Shown here piece by piece: positions 36,493-45,464 of a stretch of 64,000 nt of DNA. Made by a program: the position numbers and the translations under genes. The notes beneath the pieces are model-generated. The model saw only the letters and a list, made by a program, of their open reading frames with translations, was not told the DNA's origin and made no database searches. Source of the DNA: Roseomonas sp. (GTDB lineage: Bacteria; Pseudomonadota; Alphaproteobacteria; Acetobacterales; Acetobacteraceae); NCBI GenBank assembly GCA_020249285.1, contig JADCFX010000001.1:87100-151099 (forward strand). Direction: 5' to 3'. How positions within the stretch are numbered: position 1 is the stretch's first letter; every line of letters begins with the position of its first letter.

Positions 36493-37134
36493 TCAGGCGC
36501 TGGCAAGCACCGATTCCCGGCCATCCTGATGGCGCAAATGGGCAATCAGGCGGCCGCTGGGACTTTGGCGGAGCTTGATCACTTCCGCCAGCCCTCGGGC
36601 GGCAATAGCCTCACGCAGCGCATCCATATCCGGGTGCTGGGCTTCCAGCTTGGCCAAGCGCCAACCGGAATCGGGGATTTGCGCCGCCGCCCTTGCGCCA
36701 TCCCATTGGATCAGTGGCGGGATCAGATTGCCCATATCCTGACGCTGGGGCGGGAAAGCCATGCGCCAGGAAAGCGCGCCGCGGCGCATGGCACGTACTT
36801 CACCAGCATGGGAGGCACCAAGCCGGGCCACCACCGCTTCAATGGCCGGCGTGGCGACGACATAGGCGATAAGCTGTGGTTCTGCTTCCAGCGCCAACTT
36901 CAGGGCCGGGTCATCCAGATCGAAGGGACGGGGATGGGCAGGGGGGGCTTGGTTGGGATCGGGGGCGATGATTTCGATGTACTGGTCCGGCCCAAGCCCG
37001 AGCAGCATGTTATGCGTGCCAGCGCCAGGATGCGGGCCGCCCGGAACCGGGCGCGTGCCCAAATGGCGTTCCAGGTAAGCCGCGCCCGCTTCCAGCGTGG
37101 CGGCACCAATCACAAGATGATCAATTTCAGCCAT
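36493..37134 (-). CDS. VOC-family / glyoxalase-like domain protein
   Basis: 213 residues from the ATG of [17 protein letters not shown]; the frame stays open upstream but without homology. It shows one glyoxalase-like domain with the His of IDHLVIG and the Glu of [13 protein letters not shown] as likely metal ligands, then a second less conserved half. Such proteins (Glyoxalase_3 type) are mostly uncharacterised. Downstream, the region to pleD has no other gene. Confidence 0.8.
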   Translation of the reverse strand: MAEIDHLVIGAATLEAGAAYLERHLGTRPVPGGPHPGAGTHNMLLGLGPDQYIEIIAPDPNQAPPAHPRPFDLDDPALKLALEAEPQLIAYVVATPAIEAVVARLGASHAGEVRAMRRGALSWRMAFPPQRQDMGNLIPPLIQWDGARAAAQIPDSGWRLAKLEAQHPDMDALREAIAARGLAEVIKLRQSPSGRLIAHLRHQDGRESVLASA

Positions 37135-37345
37135 AGAACCCCCAAAGCCGCGTCCGGTTGCGCTGCGCGGCCCGTGTTGTTGCGCCGAACTGAAGCTCGG
37201 CCCAGGCATCATGCCAAGGGTTGTGGCGCGCATATTGAGCAAGATCAAGAAAGCGCCCGCCGGCTGGATGGGTGGCTGCCTCATCCGATTGACCCGCTTC
37301 CGACTTTTAGGCGTTTTGCCGCCCGTCTTACAAGGGAGCACCGTC

Positions 37346-37969
37346 ATGAAAATGCCCGCGCCGAAAATCGCCGAGACCTTCATTCATCCCAGCGTGAAGC
37401 TACGTCAGGCAGACATCGGCGCGCGTTGTGAGATTCTGGAACGATCCTCGGTGACATATGCGTCGCTTGGCGATGCATCCTATCTTGACCATGATTGCCA
37501 GGTGGCGGATGCCGAAATCGGTAAATTCTGCGCCATTGCATCCTGTGTCCGGATCGGCCCGCCCAATCATCCCATGGGCCGCCCAACGCAGCATCGCTTC
37601 ACCTATGTGCCGGAGTATTATGATGCGACGAAGCAGCAGGACGCCGCGTTTTTCGCCGAACGCCGCGCTGCGCGGGTGAAGATTGGCAATGATGTCTGGA
37701 TCGGCCATGGCGTGACGGTACTGGCCGGGGTGACGGTGGGTGATGGCGCCGTGCTTGCTGCGGGCGCCGTGGTGGCGCGTGATGTCGCGCCCTACACCAT
37801 TGTTGGCGGCGTGCCGGCGCGCATGATCAAGGAACGCTTCCCGCAGGCTATTGCTGCACGGCTGCAAGCCATCGCCTGGTGGGACTGGCCCTTTGAGGTG
37901 ATCATGGCGCGGCTTGCGGATTTCCAGAACGAAGATATCGCGGCATTTTGTGATAAATGGATGCCGTGA
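37346..37969 (+). CDS. Hexapeptide-repeat acetyltransferase (CatB/XAT-like; phosphonate-associated type)
   Basis: 207 residues; start set by AAGGGAG before the ATG of [15 protein letters not shown]. Left-handed beta-helix repeats include [42 protein letters not shown] and the tail [14 protein letters not shown] form typical of XAT acetyltransferases, with the catalytic His in PNHP. It most resembles the hexapeptide protein found in phosphonate (phn) gene sets, but no phn genes are present here. Acetyl acceptor unknown. Confidence 0.85.
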   Translation: MKMPAPKIAETFIHPSVKLRQADIGARCEILERSSVTYASLGDASYLDHDCQVADAEIGKFCAIASCVRIGPPNHPMGRPTQHRFTYVPEYYDATKQQDAAFFAERRAARVKIGNDVWIGHGVTVLAGVTVGDGAVLAAGAVVARDVAPYTIVGGVPARMIKERFPQAIAARLQAIAWWDWPFEVIMARLADFQNEDIAAFCDKWMP

Positions 37970-37976
37970 GAGGCGC

Positions 37977-38002
37977 GCGTGATCCGCGCTTACGGATCAC
38001 GC
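37977..38002. terminator. Hairpin between convergent genes
   Basis: Perfect 10-bp stem GCGTGATCCG/CGGATCACGC with a 6-nt loop, between the stops at 37969 (+) and 38010 (-). No T-run on either side, so a bidirectional terminator or RNA-stabilising hairpin. Confidence 0.6.
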
Positions 38003-38009
38003 GACAGCA

Positions 38010-38969
38010 TCACTCCCGCCAAGGATGCTGGTTCCACAGCGCCTGATAGCGTGTGCGAAGCCCGATCAGTTCTGCCCGATAGGCATCGGGTGCCAGGAAG
38101 CGCAGCGGCAGGAATTGCTGATCGGCAAGCTTCTGGAATTCCGGATTCTCCACGGTCTTTTTCACAGATTCCGCAAGCCGCGTGATGATTTCAGCGGGCA
38201 TACCGCCGGGGGCGGCCATGCCGCGCATGGAACCTTCCACCACATCAAAGCCCAATTCGCGCAGGGTTGGGATGGTGGGCGCGCGGTCCCATCGGGTTTC
38301 GCCCATTTGCGCCAGTGGATGCAGTGTGCCCTGGCGCCAATCATTCAGCCCTTCGGCGACATTCATCACCGCGAGTGGAATGGTACGCGAGAACACATTC
38401 TGCTTCACCAGTGATGATCCGGCGAAGGGAATATGCAGGAATTTCGTGCCGGAAGCGCGTTCCAACGCGAGCATCGCAAGATGATCATCCGAACCAATGC
38501 CCGTGGTGCCGTACCCGATTGTGCCCGGATTGGCCCGCGCCGCCGCCAGCAGATCAGCAAGCGTTTTGTAGGGGCTGTCAGGCAGCACCCACATCCCGCC
38601 CGGATCATCCACGATATTGCCGATCAGCGAAAAATCATCGAGCGAAAAGCGCGCGCGCCTTTCGATTGGGATTGTAACGATGGTCGGCGTATTGATGAAG
38701 CCGATCGTATAGCCATCGGGCCTGGCGCGCGCCAATTCGGTGAAGCCGATCTCGCCACCCGCACCAGGACGGTTCAGCACGACTACGGGTTGGCCCAGAT
38801 CCGCTTCCATGAAGCGCGCAATGGTGCGCGCGGCTACATCCGTGCCGCCACCGGCCGCGAAGGCCACGATCATGGTGATCTGCCGATCTGGCCGCCAGCC
38901 AGCTTGCGCGCGCGCAATCGCAGGGGTGGCAAGGGCGCTTGCAAGCAGCGCGCGACGCGATAATTTCAT
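38010..38969 (-). CDS. TTT-family (Bug/TctC) periplasmic solute-binding protein, orphan
   Basis: 319 residues with signal peptide MKLSRRALLASALATPAIARA. The Bug family markers are DRQITMIVAFAAGGGTDVAAR, VVLNRPGAGGEIGFTELA and IGYGTTGIGSDDHLAML. CGGGAGGTCAAC precedes the ATG. Bug proteins bind carboxylates or amides and usually feed TctAB permeases; none is adjacent, a common state in this group. Ligand unknown. Confidence 0.9.
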   Translation of the reverse strand: MKLSRRALLASALATPAIARAQAGWRPDRQITMIVAFAAGGGTDVAARTIARFMEADLGQPVVVLNRPGAGGEIGFTELARARPDGYTIGFINTPTIVTIPIERRARFSLDDFSLIGNIVDDPGGMWVLPDSPYKTLADLLAAARANPGTIGYGTTGIGSDDHLAMLALERASGTKFLHIPFAGSSLVKQNVFSRTIPLAVMNVAEGLNDWRQGTLHPLAQMGETRWDRAPTIPTLRELGFDVVEGSMRGMAAPGGMPAEIITRLAESVKKTVENPEFQKLADQQFLPLRFLAPDAYRAELIGLRTRYQALWNQHPWRE

Positions 38970-39035
38970 GTTGACCTCCCGGTTCTAAAGCGCGTGTCCC
39001 CTTCATCTTCGTTCACGAGACACGCGCTAACTTTT

Positions 39036-39090
39036 GTTTGGTCGCATTTTCCGAGTCGCCAAGTGATCCCACTTGGCTTGAAAATGCTCC
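39036..39090. repeat. 55-bp dispersed palindromic element, copy 2
   Basis: Same 55 bp as 6836-6890 with inner stem GCCAAGTG/CACTTGGC and loop ATCC; outer stem GCATTTTC/GAAAATGC. It lies between the TTT binding-protein start and the hydrolase terminator. Confidence 0.92.
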
Positions 39091-39118
39091 ACCCAATGAA
39101 AGCACAAACGCCGCATAT

Positions 39119-39151
39119 GAAAAAGGCCGCCGAGCGATGCCCAGGCGGCCC
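39119..39151 (-). terminator. Intrinsic terminator of the alpha/beta hydrolase gene
   Basis: On the minus strand GGCCGCC and GGCGGCC form a 7-bp stem with a 12-nt loop, followed by TTTTT, starting about 22 bp after the stop at 39173. Confidence 0.85.
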
Positions 39152-39172
39152 TTTACCAAAAAGGCGTAACGC

Positions 39173-39841
39173 TTAATCAGCCGCCAGCGCCATGCGATTG
39201 CGGTTCAGAATGCCCATCACGTGATCTTCTGCCGCATCCACAACCTTTTCGGTCTGTTCCGGCGTAAACACATGGCCCGCGCCGGCCATGATGCGATAGT
39301 CAATGCTGACACCCTTTTGCGTATTCAGCTTTTCCACAAGCTTCTTCACGGAAATTTCCGGCACCAATTCATCATCGGCGCCATGCAGGATCAGCCCGCC
39401 GCAGGGGCAAGGGGCCAGGAAGCCGAAATCATAATGCGAAGCGGGCGCGCTGATGGAAACAAAGCCGCCCATTTCCGGCCGGCGCATCAGCACTTGCATG
39501 CCGACATATGCACCGAAGGAATAGCCCAACACCCATTGGGAAGACGCATTGGGATTGACGGTTTGCAGGAAATCAAGCCCCGCGCAGGCATCCGAAATTT
39601 CGCCAATGCCGCCATCATAACGGCCTTGGCTGCGCCCGACGCCACGCATATTGAAGCGCAGCACCGAAAAACCCAACGCCTGCATGCGCTGATACAGCGC
39701 ATGAACGACGCGGTTATTCATGGTGCCGCCATGCAAGGGGTGCGGGTGCAATAACAGCGCCGTGGGGGCATTCGGGCGCTTGGAATGGTGATAGCGTCCT
39801 TCAAGCCGGCCATCAGGCCCGGCGAACATCACTTCTGGCAT
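39173..39841 (-). CDS. Alpha/beta hydrolase (COG2945-like)
   Basis: 222 residues from the ATG of MPEVMFAGPDGRLEGRYH, preceded by AAAGAAGA. LLLHPHPLHGGTMNNRVVHAL is the oxyanion block, GYSFGAYVG the nucleophile elbow with Ser, and the catalytic Asp and His sit in LHGADDELVP and AGAGHVF. These short hydrolases are widespread and of unknown substrate. Its own terminator lies just downstream and a GCTCATT/AATGAGC inverted repeat is 52 bp upstream. Confidence 0.88.
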   Translation of the reverse strand: MPEVMFAGPDGRLEGRYHHSKRPNAPTALLLHPHPLHGGTMNNRVVHALYQRMQALGFSVLRFNMRGVGRSQGRYDGGIGEISDACAGLDFLQTVNPNASSQWVLGYSFGAYVGMQVLMRRPEMGGFVSISAPASHYDFGFLAPCPCGGLILHGADDELVPEISVKKLVEKLNTQKGVSIDYRIMAGAGHVFTPEQTEKVVDAAEDHVMGILNRNRMALAAD

Positions 39842-40230
39842 GGTCTTCTTTATCCATTCCATTCTTGGCCGGTACGGGGTCCGCAACCCATCGCTCATTG
39901 GGGGAATGAGCAATGCAAAACCCATCGGCACCGGCGCCGCATTTGAGGGAAACCAAAACCCACGACCAGGATACGCCTTCATCACTCACTTACCGAACGC
40001 GGAAATCTTGACCGCCAAGATCGGCAAACCTAGCTATTATTGCCACGGGAGCGCCGCGGTATCCTATCGCCGAGACGCAGCCAAAGCCGCCACCCCGATG
40101 CCTCAGAGGGGTTTCCCCTCCCTCCAAGGAGCATGTAATATAATGGTCATGACTGGAAATTCCTAATGTTTTCATGCTGGGAGTCGCGTTTTTTTTGCCC
40201 CCCATCGCGGGTGTCAGACTGGATTGACAA
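39842..40230. other. Intergenic region between divergent hydrolase and iscR genes
   Basis: 389 bp without a convincing gene. It holds an inverted repeat GCTCATT/AATGAGC at 39893-39911, a small hairpin GAGGGG/CCCCTC at 40106-40120, and GGAAATTCC within 40150-40170. The iscR promoter should lie here. No Shine-Dalgarno is seen just before the iscR ATG. Confidence 0.5.
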
Positions 40231-40692
40231 ATGAGGCTCTCAACCCGTGGTCGCTATGCCGTCATGGCGCTCGCTGAAATGGCGCGGCGGGAGGCAGCGC
40301 ACTTCGAGCCCTTGGAGGCCAAACCCGCCTCCATCGCCGATATCGCCGCCGCGCAGCATCTTTCAGCCGCCTATCTGGAGCAGCTTTTTGGTCGGCTGCG
40401 CCGCGCGGGGCTGGTTGAATCCGCCCGCGGGCCAGGGGGGGGCTATCGGCTGCTGCCGGCGCCGGAACGCATCACCATCGCCGCCATCATAGATGCGGTG
40501 GAAGAACCGATTTCGGCCACGCGGTGCGATGAGGGCAACCCGGGGTGTCTCGCGGGGCAGCGCTGTGACACCCATGATCTTTGGGCGGAATTGGGCGGGC
40601 AGATCAGGCTTTTCCTGGCGGGCGTGACGCTGGCGGATGTGCTGGCCGGCCAGGTTTTGGGCCGCGCCGCCGCCCCCCTGCCCCCCGGCTGA
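40231..40692 (+). CDS. iscR: Rrf2-family iron-sulfur regulator IscR
   Basis: 153 residues. The winged helix-turn-helix starts MRLSTRGRYAVMALAEMA and includes SARGPGGGYRL, the wing that contacts DNA. Three cysteines at ~99, 106 and 112 (CDEGNPGC, QRC) and the nearby His of CDTHDLW are the [2Fe-2S] ligands of IscR. It senses Fe-S status and controls Fe-S assembly genes. A cysteine desulfurase follows 6 bp later. No clear ribosome-binding site precedes the ATG. Confidence 0.93.
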   Translation: MRLSTRGRYAVMALAEMARREAAHFEPLEAKPASIADIAAAQHLSAAYLEQLFGRLRRAGLVESARGPGGGYRLLPAPERITIAAIIDAVEEPISATRCDEGNPGCLAGQRCDTHDLWAELGGQIRLFLAGVTLADVLAGQVLGRAAAPLPPG

Positions 40693-40698
40693 CCCGCC

Positions 40699-41787
40699 AT
40701 GCCTCGCCTATACCTGGACGCCAACGCGACCGAGCCCATGCGCCCGGAAGCCATCGCCGCCATGGCTGAGGCGATGGCTTTGCCGGGCAACCCATCCTCG
40801 GTCCATGCCGAAGGCCGCGCGGCGCGGCGCGTGTTGGAAGAAGCGCGGGAGGCGATTGCGGCGCGCTTCGGGGCGCGCGGGCGGGATTTAGTGTTCACCT
40901 CGGGCGGGACAGAGGCGAATGCCTTGGCGATTCGCGGCCTTTCTGCCGGGCGGCGCGTGCTGGTGGGGGCGACGGAACACCCCGCCGTGCTGGCGGCGGC
41001 GGGATCAGAGGCCGAGATGCTCCCGGTGCTGGCCGATGGCACCTTGGACCTGGCAGGGTTGGAGGCAGCGCTGAAGGCCGCTGGCCCCGCGCTGGTTGCC
41101 GTAATGGCGGCCAATAATGAAACCGGCGTGCTGCATCCCGTTGAAGCCATTGCAGAACTTTGCCAGCAGCACGGCGCTTTGCTGCATCTGGATGCGGTGC
41201 AAATGCCGGGGCGCTTGCCATTCTCGCTTGGTCCTGCCGATTCGCTGGCGCTTTCCGCGCATAAGCTTGGCGGCCCCAAGGGCGTTGGGGCGCTGTTGCT
41301 CCGCCCCGGCTTGGACCCCGCGCCGCTTTTGACCGGCGGCGGGCAGGAATCCGGAAGGCGCGGCGGGACCGAAGCCCTGCCGGCCATTGCCGGTTTCGCC
41401 GCGGCCCTTGCCTGCCCGATGCCGGAAGGCCTGGCGGCGCTGCGTGATGCGATTGAGGCCGGGGTGAAGACCCTAGCGCCGGAAGTGATTATCGCGGGCG
41501 CCAGCGCACCGCGCCTGCCCAATACCGCCAGCCTGATCCTGCCAGGTGTTGCGGCGGACACCCAGGTGATTGCACTTGACCTGGCCGGAGTGGCGGTTTC
41601 CGCCGGCGCTGCCTGTTCATCAGGCAAGGTGCGGCAATCCCATGTGCTGGCAGCGATGGGGTATGGCGCAGATGCGGCCTGCGCGATCCGTGTTTCGCTG
41701 CCGTGGAATGCTGGGGCGGAGACGGTGGAGCGGTTCTTGGACGCTTGGGGGCGGATGCGCGAAAGGCTTGGTGCGCGCAAACGCTGA
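40699..41787 (+). CDS. Cysteine desulfurase (NifS/IscS-like, class V aminotransferase)
   Basis: 362 residues, directly after iscR. PLP-related motifs are FTSGGTEANALAIRG, ANNETGVLHP, the PLP-lysine in LSAHKLGGPKG and the sulfur-accepting Cys in SAGAACSSGKV. It removes sulfur from cysteine for Fe-S assembly. In related alphaproteobacteria a second desulfurase and sufBCD usually follow; here the next 425 bp hold no such genes. This is a paralogue of, not the source of, the fragment at 11865-12098. Confidence 0.92.
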   Translation: MPRLYLDANATEPMRPEAIAAMAEAMALPGNPSSVHAEGRAARRVLEEAREAIAARFGARGRDLVFTSGGTEANALAIRGLSAGRRVLVGATEHPAVLAAAGSEAEMLPVLADGTLDLAGLEAALKAAGPALVAVMAANNETGVLHPVEAIAELCQQHGALLHLDAVQMPGRLPFSLGPADSLALSAHKLGGPKGVGALLLRPGLDPAPLLTGGGQESGRRGGTEALPAIAGFAAALACPMPEGLAALRDAIEAGVKTLAPEVIIAGASAPRLPNTASLILPGVAADTQVIALDLAGVAVSAGAACSSGKVRQSHVLAAMGYGADAACAIRVSLPWNAGAETVERFLDAWGRMRERLGARKR

Positions 41788-41839
41788 AGGCGCGCCGCAT
41801 ATCACTGGCGCGGATTTCCCATCATGAGGCGCCGATCTT

Positions 41840-42133
41840 GTGACGGCGCTTGCGAAGAAGCGCGGCTTTCCGTTCTTGGGCGTCAAGAAAGAAAAAAGCG
41901 CGGCACGTGTGCAGGCCGCACGCGATAAGGGCGCTGGGCTTTTTGTGCTGCAGTCCATCATGGCTTTGGTGATGATGGGATTTGCAACGCGATCCGGTTT
42001 CAGGATCCACACTCTGGCAGTGGGCGAGGGAAAACCTTGCACTCGGCCGCGTAGAAAACGGAATTTCATTCTTCTTTTTCGTCTGATCGGATGGGAATAT
42101 TCCCGTAGCTTTGCGCGTAGATTCTGTTGTTGA
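41840..42133 (+). CDS. Small hypothetical ORF, doubtful
   Basis: 97 residues from a GTG, unrecognised. A hydrophobic stretch FVLQSIMALVMMGFA is followed by a basic tail. It has no clear ribosome-binding site and its end overlaps the candidate promoter of the next gene. It may be a spurious frame or the relic of a repeated element filling the space where suf genes would be expected. Confidence 0.25.
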   Translation: MTALAKKRGFPFLGVKKEKSAARVQAARDKGAGLFVLQSIMALVMMGFATRSGFRIHTLAVGEGKPCTRPRRKRNFILLFRLIGWEYSRSFARRFCC

Positions 42134-42158
42134 CCCAATGATTTTTGCTCGATAGGGT
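42130..42158 (+). promoter_or_regulatory. Candidate promoter of the sulfide dehydrogenase genes
   Basis: TTGACC (42130-42135), a 17-bp spacer and TAGGGT (42153-42158), 54 bp before the cytochrome start. Spacing is ideal, the -10 moderate. Confidence 0.5.
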
Positions 42159-42212
42159 CACGACGATATCAATGAATAGCAATGTTTCAAATTGGCTGGG
42201 AGACGGACGCAC

Positions 42213-42506
42213 ATGAAACTCAAAATCGCGCTTTGCTTTTTTCTTCTGTCTGCTCCGCCAGTTTTTGCGCAGGCGACAGACATGCCGCTATTGATCGGCG
42301 GCTGCCAGGGTTGCCATGGCGTGAGCGGCCAGGGTGGGCACGGCATCCCTTCCATCAAGGCCAATCATAGCCGTGATGAATTCATCGCGCTGATGCGCAG
42401 CTTCAGCGCCAATGAACGGCCTGCCACGATAATGGGCCGCATCAGCCGCGGCTATTCGCCAGAACAAATCGCGCTTCTGGCCGCGCATTACGCGCGCCCA
42501 CAATAA
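42213..42506 (+). CDS. Secreted c-type cytochrome, FccA/SoxE-like small subunit
   Basis: 97 residues with signal peptide MKLKIALCFFLLSAPPVFAQA. One haem c motif, CQGCH, occurs at ~30, and a likely distal Met in TIMGRISRGYS. Small single-haem cytochromes of this kind pair with a flavoprotein in flavocytochrome c sulfide dehydrogenase; the partner gene starts 17 bp downstream. It should accept electrons from sulfide oxidation in the periplasm. Confidence 0.85.
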   Translation: MKLKIALCFFLLSAPPVFAQATDMPLLIGGCQGCHGVSGQGGHGIPSIKANHSRDEFIALMRSFSANERPATIMGRISRGYSPEQIALLAAHYARPQ

Positions 42507-42523
42507 GCCGGAGGAATAAGATC

Positions 42524-43816
42524 ATGGCCCTTTCCCGCCGCGCCTTCTTCGCCGCTGCCGCGCTGCCCGCAGCCCTTGCCGCACCACGCCTGGCCCGCGC
42601 CCAAGCGGGTGCTGGGCGTGTTGTCATCATCGGTGGTGGCTTTGGTGGCGCTTCCGCCGCGCGTTTCGCGCGCGACAATTTCCCTGCGCTGGACGTAACG
42701 TTGATTGAACGTAGCCGCAGCTTTACCACTTGCCCCTATGGCAATCTGGTTCTGGCCGGACGGCGGGAGATGAACAGAATCACCTTCGGCTATGAAAAGC
42801 TTGCCGCGCGTGGGGTGCGTGTGGTGCATCAAAGCGTGGTCGCGGTGGATGACGCGGCGAAGCAGGTCCGGCTCGCGGATGGGGCGCAGGTGCCTTATGA
42901 TCGGCTGATCATGTCGCCTGGCATTGACCTCCGCTGGGGTGCGGTTGAAGGCTACGATGAAGCCGCCAGCGAACGCATGCCGCATGGCTGGGTGCCGTCC
43001 TTGCAACCGATTTCACTGCTGCGCCGCCAGCTTGAAGCCATGCCCGATGGCGGCAGGTTTGTGATGGTGATCCCCGACAATCCCTTCCGCTGCCCGCCCG
43101 GCCCTTATGAGCGAATTAGCATGGTTGCCGATTATCTGAAGCGCGCCAAACCACGCAGCAAGCTGATTGCGCTTGATGCGAAAAACGGCTTTTCCAAGCA
43201 GCCGCTGTTTCAGGATGCGTGGGAAGAACTTTACCCCGGCATCATCGAATGGCGCGGTGCTTCCAATGATGGCCGCGTGACGCGGGTGAATGCCGCCGCC
43301 ATGGAAGTGGAAACGGAATTCGGCGAAAAGCTGAAGGGCGATGTCGTCAATGTCATTCCGCCGCAAATGGCGGCGAAGATCGCGCGTGATGCGGGGCTGG
43401 CCAATCAATCCGGCTGGTGCCCGATCAAGCCCGCCACCTTGGAAAGCACGCAGGTGGAAGGCATTCATGTGCTGGGCGATGCAACCATCGCGGCACCCAT
43501 GCCGAAATCGGGCTTTATCGCATCTTCCCATGCCAAGCATGCGGTGGCTTGCATCGCCGCATCACTCGCGGGCCGCGCGCCGCCATCAGCGACCTTCTTC
43601 AATACCTGCTATAGCCATGTTGGCGCCGATTACGGAATTTCCATTGTCGGCGTCTTCCGCCCCGGCGCGACTGGCTTTGCCGAGGTTGAGGGCTCAGGCG
43701 GCGTCAGCCCACGCAATGCGGCGCTGACCGCGGAAAGGCGTAAGGAGCATCGCGGGCTTGAAGCGCTTTATGCCGATGGTTGGTATGACGCCATCACGGA
43801 TGAGATGTTCGGTTAA
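42524..43816 (+). CDS. Flavocytochrome c sulfide dehydrogenase flavoprotein subunit (FccB/SoxF-like)
   Basis: 430 residues with a Tat-type signal (SRRAFFAAAALPAALAAPRL), fitting a flavoprotein exported folded. FAD motif VVIIGGGFGGASAARFAR; RSFTTCPYGN at ~66-75 contains the Cys that binds FAD covalently in FccB. The redox pair is likely in FRCPPGPYE and NTCYSHVGADYG, both conserved in FccB. GGAGGAATAAG precedes the ATG. Together with the upstream cytochrome it should oxidise sulfide to sulfur in the periplasm. A rhodanese lies 1.3 kb downstream. Confidence 0.9.
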   Translation: MALSRRAFFAAAALPAALAAPRLARAQAGAGRVVIIGGGFGGASAARFARDNFPALDVTLIERSRSFTTCPYGNLVLAGRREMNRITFGYEKLAARGVRVVHQSVVAVDDAAKQVRLADGAQVPYDRLIMSPGIDLRWGAVEGYDEAASERMPHGWVPSLQPISLLRRQLEAMPDGGRFVMVIPDNPFRCPPGPYERISMVADYLKRAKPRSKLIALDAKNGFSKQPLFQDAWEELYPGIIEWRGASNDGRVTRVNAAAMEVETEFGEKLKGDVVNVIPPQMAAKIARDAGLANQSGWCPIKPATLESTQVEGIHVLGDATIAAPMPKSGFIASSHAKHAVACIAASLAGRAPPSATFFNTCYSHVGADYGISIVGVFRPGATGFAEVEGSGGVSPRNAALTAERRKEHRGLEALYADGWYDAITDEMFG

Positions 43817-43848
43817 GCCGCAAGGCACGATTGGATTTTTTGATCTGC

Positions 43849-43885
43849 GCGCGCTTCGCTTCGCCGGGACTCTGGCGAAGCGCGC
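43849..43885 (+). terminator. Hairpin after the sulfide dehydrogenase operon
   Basis: 11-bp stem GCGCGCTTCGC/GCGAAGCGCGC with a 15-nt loop, 32 bp past the fccB stop. No clear T-run follows. Confidence 0.6.
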
Positions 43886-44075
43886 CTTAACATTGTGGTG
43901 TTGGCGGAGTGCCTATCTGCAAAGCCGCGCTATGAATGTCACCATGGATAGCCGGCGCTTTATCGAGATCGGTTCAGGGTTAGGCGCGCCGCAGCCAGAG
44001 TAAGTCCGCCGCAGACACCGTTGCAAAAAACATGGTTTATGTAGACTTTGCAAAATACCCGAAGGGAGAAACACC

Positions 44076-45032
44076 ATGAAGCTTACCCGCCGCGCAGCCT
44101 TGGCTGCGCCCGCCTTATTGTTCACTAGCCGTGCCAAAGCGCAGGGCAGCTTTCCCAATCGCGCCGTGCGCATGATTGTGCCCTATACGCCAGGCGGCGT
44201 TTCGGACATCACGGCACGGTTGATTGCCGAGCCCCTGGCCGCCGCTTGGGGCCAGCCGGTGCCGGTGGAGAACCGCGCCGGGGCGGATGGCGTGATTGGT
44301 ACGGAAGTGGTGGCGCGCAGCGCGCCGGATGGGCATACACTTGCCCTTGTATCCGTAGCGCATCCGATAAATGCCGCCTTCTATCGTCTGCCCTTCGATA
44401 CGATGCGGGATTTCACCTTCATAACGCAGACCACTGCAACGCCTTTGGTGTTGTGTGCGCCGAAAGCCTTTGCACCCAATACGCCCGCTGAATTGGTGGA
44501 ATACGCCAAGCGCAATCCGGGCGTGACCTTTGCCGGCACGGGTGGTGTTGTGCGGTTGGCGCCTGTGCTTTTTGCCGAACGCACCGGGATCAAGCTGGAA
44601 AACGTGCCCTATCGCGGCAGCACCCAGGCGCATCCGGACCTGATCGCCAATCGCGTGAACATCATGTTTGATACGGTGCCGGCAGCGCTGCCGCATATCC
44701 AAGCCGGGACCTTGAAGGCGCTTGCGACCACCGGCGCACGGCGCAGCCCGCAATTGCCCGATGTGCCCACGCTCGGCGAAGCCTTCCTGCCGGGGTTTGA
44801 GGCTTCAACCTGGGGCATGGTGATTGGCCCTGCCAGCATTCCCGCACCCATTCTGGCGAAGCTGAACGCCGATATCCGTGCCGCGCTGCAAGCGCCAATC
44901 GTGGTTGAACGCCACAAGACCCTGGGCGCTGAAATCATCTCCAACACGCCGGAAGAAATGCGCGCCTTCACGGAAGCGGAGATGAAGAAATGGGGCGACG
45001 CAGCGCGCGCTGCGGGCATTCAGCCACAATAA
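44076..45032 (+). CDS. TTT-family (Bug/TctC) periplasmic solute-binding protein, orphan
   Basis: 318 residues with signal peptide MKLTRRAALAAPALLFTSRAKA and GAAGGGAGAAACACC before the ATG. NRAVRMIVPYTPGGVSDITAR, VPVENRAGADGVIGTEVVA and YRGSTQAHPDLIANRVNIMF are standard Bug motifs. No TctAB genes adjoin. Ligand unknown. A 259-bp leader separates it from fccB. Confidence 0.92.
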   Translation: MKLTRRAALAAPALLFTSRAKAQGSFPNRAVRMIVPYTPGGVSDITARLIAEPLAAAWGQPVPVENRAGADGVIGTEVVARSAPDGHTLALVSVAHPINAAFYRLPFDTMRDFTFITQTTATPLVLCAPKAFAPNTPAELVEYAKRNPGVTFAGTGGVVRLAPVLFAERTGIKLENVPYRGSTQAHPDLIANRVNIMFDTVPAALPHIQAGTLKALATTGARRSPQLPDVPTLGEAFLPGFEASTWGMVIGPASIPAPILAKLNADIRAALQAPIVVERHKTLGAEIISNTPEEMRAFTEAEMKKWGDAARAAGIQPQ

Positions 45033-45048
45033 AGGCGTGCGTAACTTG

Positions 45049-45072
45049 GGGATCGCGTAGTTGCGCGATCCC
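45049..45072. terminator. Hairpin between convergent TTT and rhodanese genes
   Basis: 9-bp stem GGGATCGCG/CGCGATCCC, loop TAGTTG, lying between the stops at 45032 (+) and 45084 (-). Likely bidirectional terminator, weak T-runs. Confidence 0.65.
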
Positions 45073-45083
45073 ATAAACGCAAG

Positions 45084-45464
45084 TCAGGCCTTTTCGATCT
45101 CGCCGTTGCCATCTACCCAATTCTTGAAGCCGCCCAGATTGCGGACATTGGCATAGCCCATATCCCGCAGCGTCTTCAGCACCAGCGCGGAACGCCCGCC
45201 GGATGCGCAATAGGCAATAATGGTCTTGGCGCGATCAAAATTCGCATCATGCAGGGCGGAAGCAGGATCGGCGCGGAACTCCACCAGGCCGCGAGGGATT
45301 GCCAGCGCGCCCGGCACCTTGCCGGAAGCCGCGACTTCTGCCGGTTCGCGCACATCAAGGAAAACCACATCCGCGCGGCCAAGCAGGCCCTTCGCTTCAT
45401 CTGCGCTGATGCGCGGCACCACGGCTTCTGCGGCGGCGAGCATTTGTTGAACGGTGAGGGTCAT
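45084..45464 (-). CDS. Rhodanese-like sulfurtransferase
   Basis: 126 residues, a single rhodanese domain: VFLDVREPAEVAASGKVPGA and the active-site loop IIAYCASGGRSALVLKTL, whose Cys carries persulfide. No signal peptide, so cytoplasmic. It may handle sulfane sulfur; its closeness to the sulfide dehydrogenase genes is suggestive but the strands differ. Confidence 0.9.
   Translation of the reverse strand: MTLTVQQMLAAAEAVVPRISADEAKGLLGRADVVFLDVREPAEVAASGKVPGALAIPRGLVEFRADPASALHDANFDRAKTIIAYCASGGRSALVLKTLRDMGYANVRNLGGFKNWVDGNGEIEKA

Noticed and set aside
40225..40231. TTGACA just before iscR as a -35 box
   Set aside because: It touches the iscR ATG, so it cannot drive iscR from that position on the same strand.
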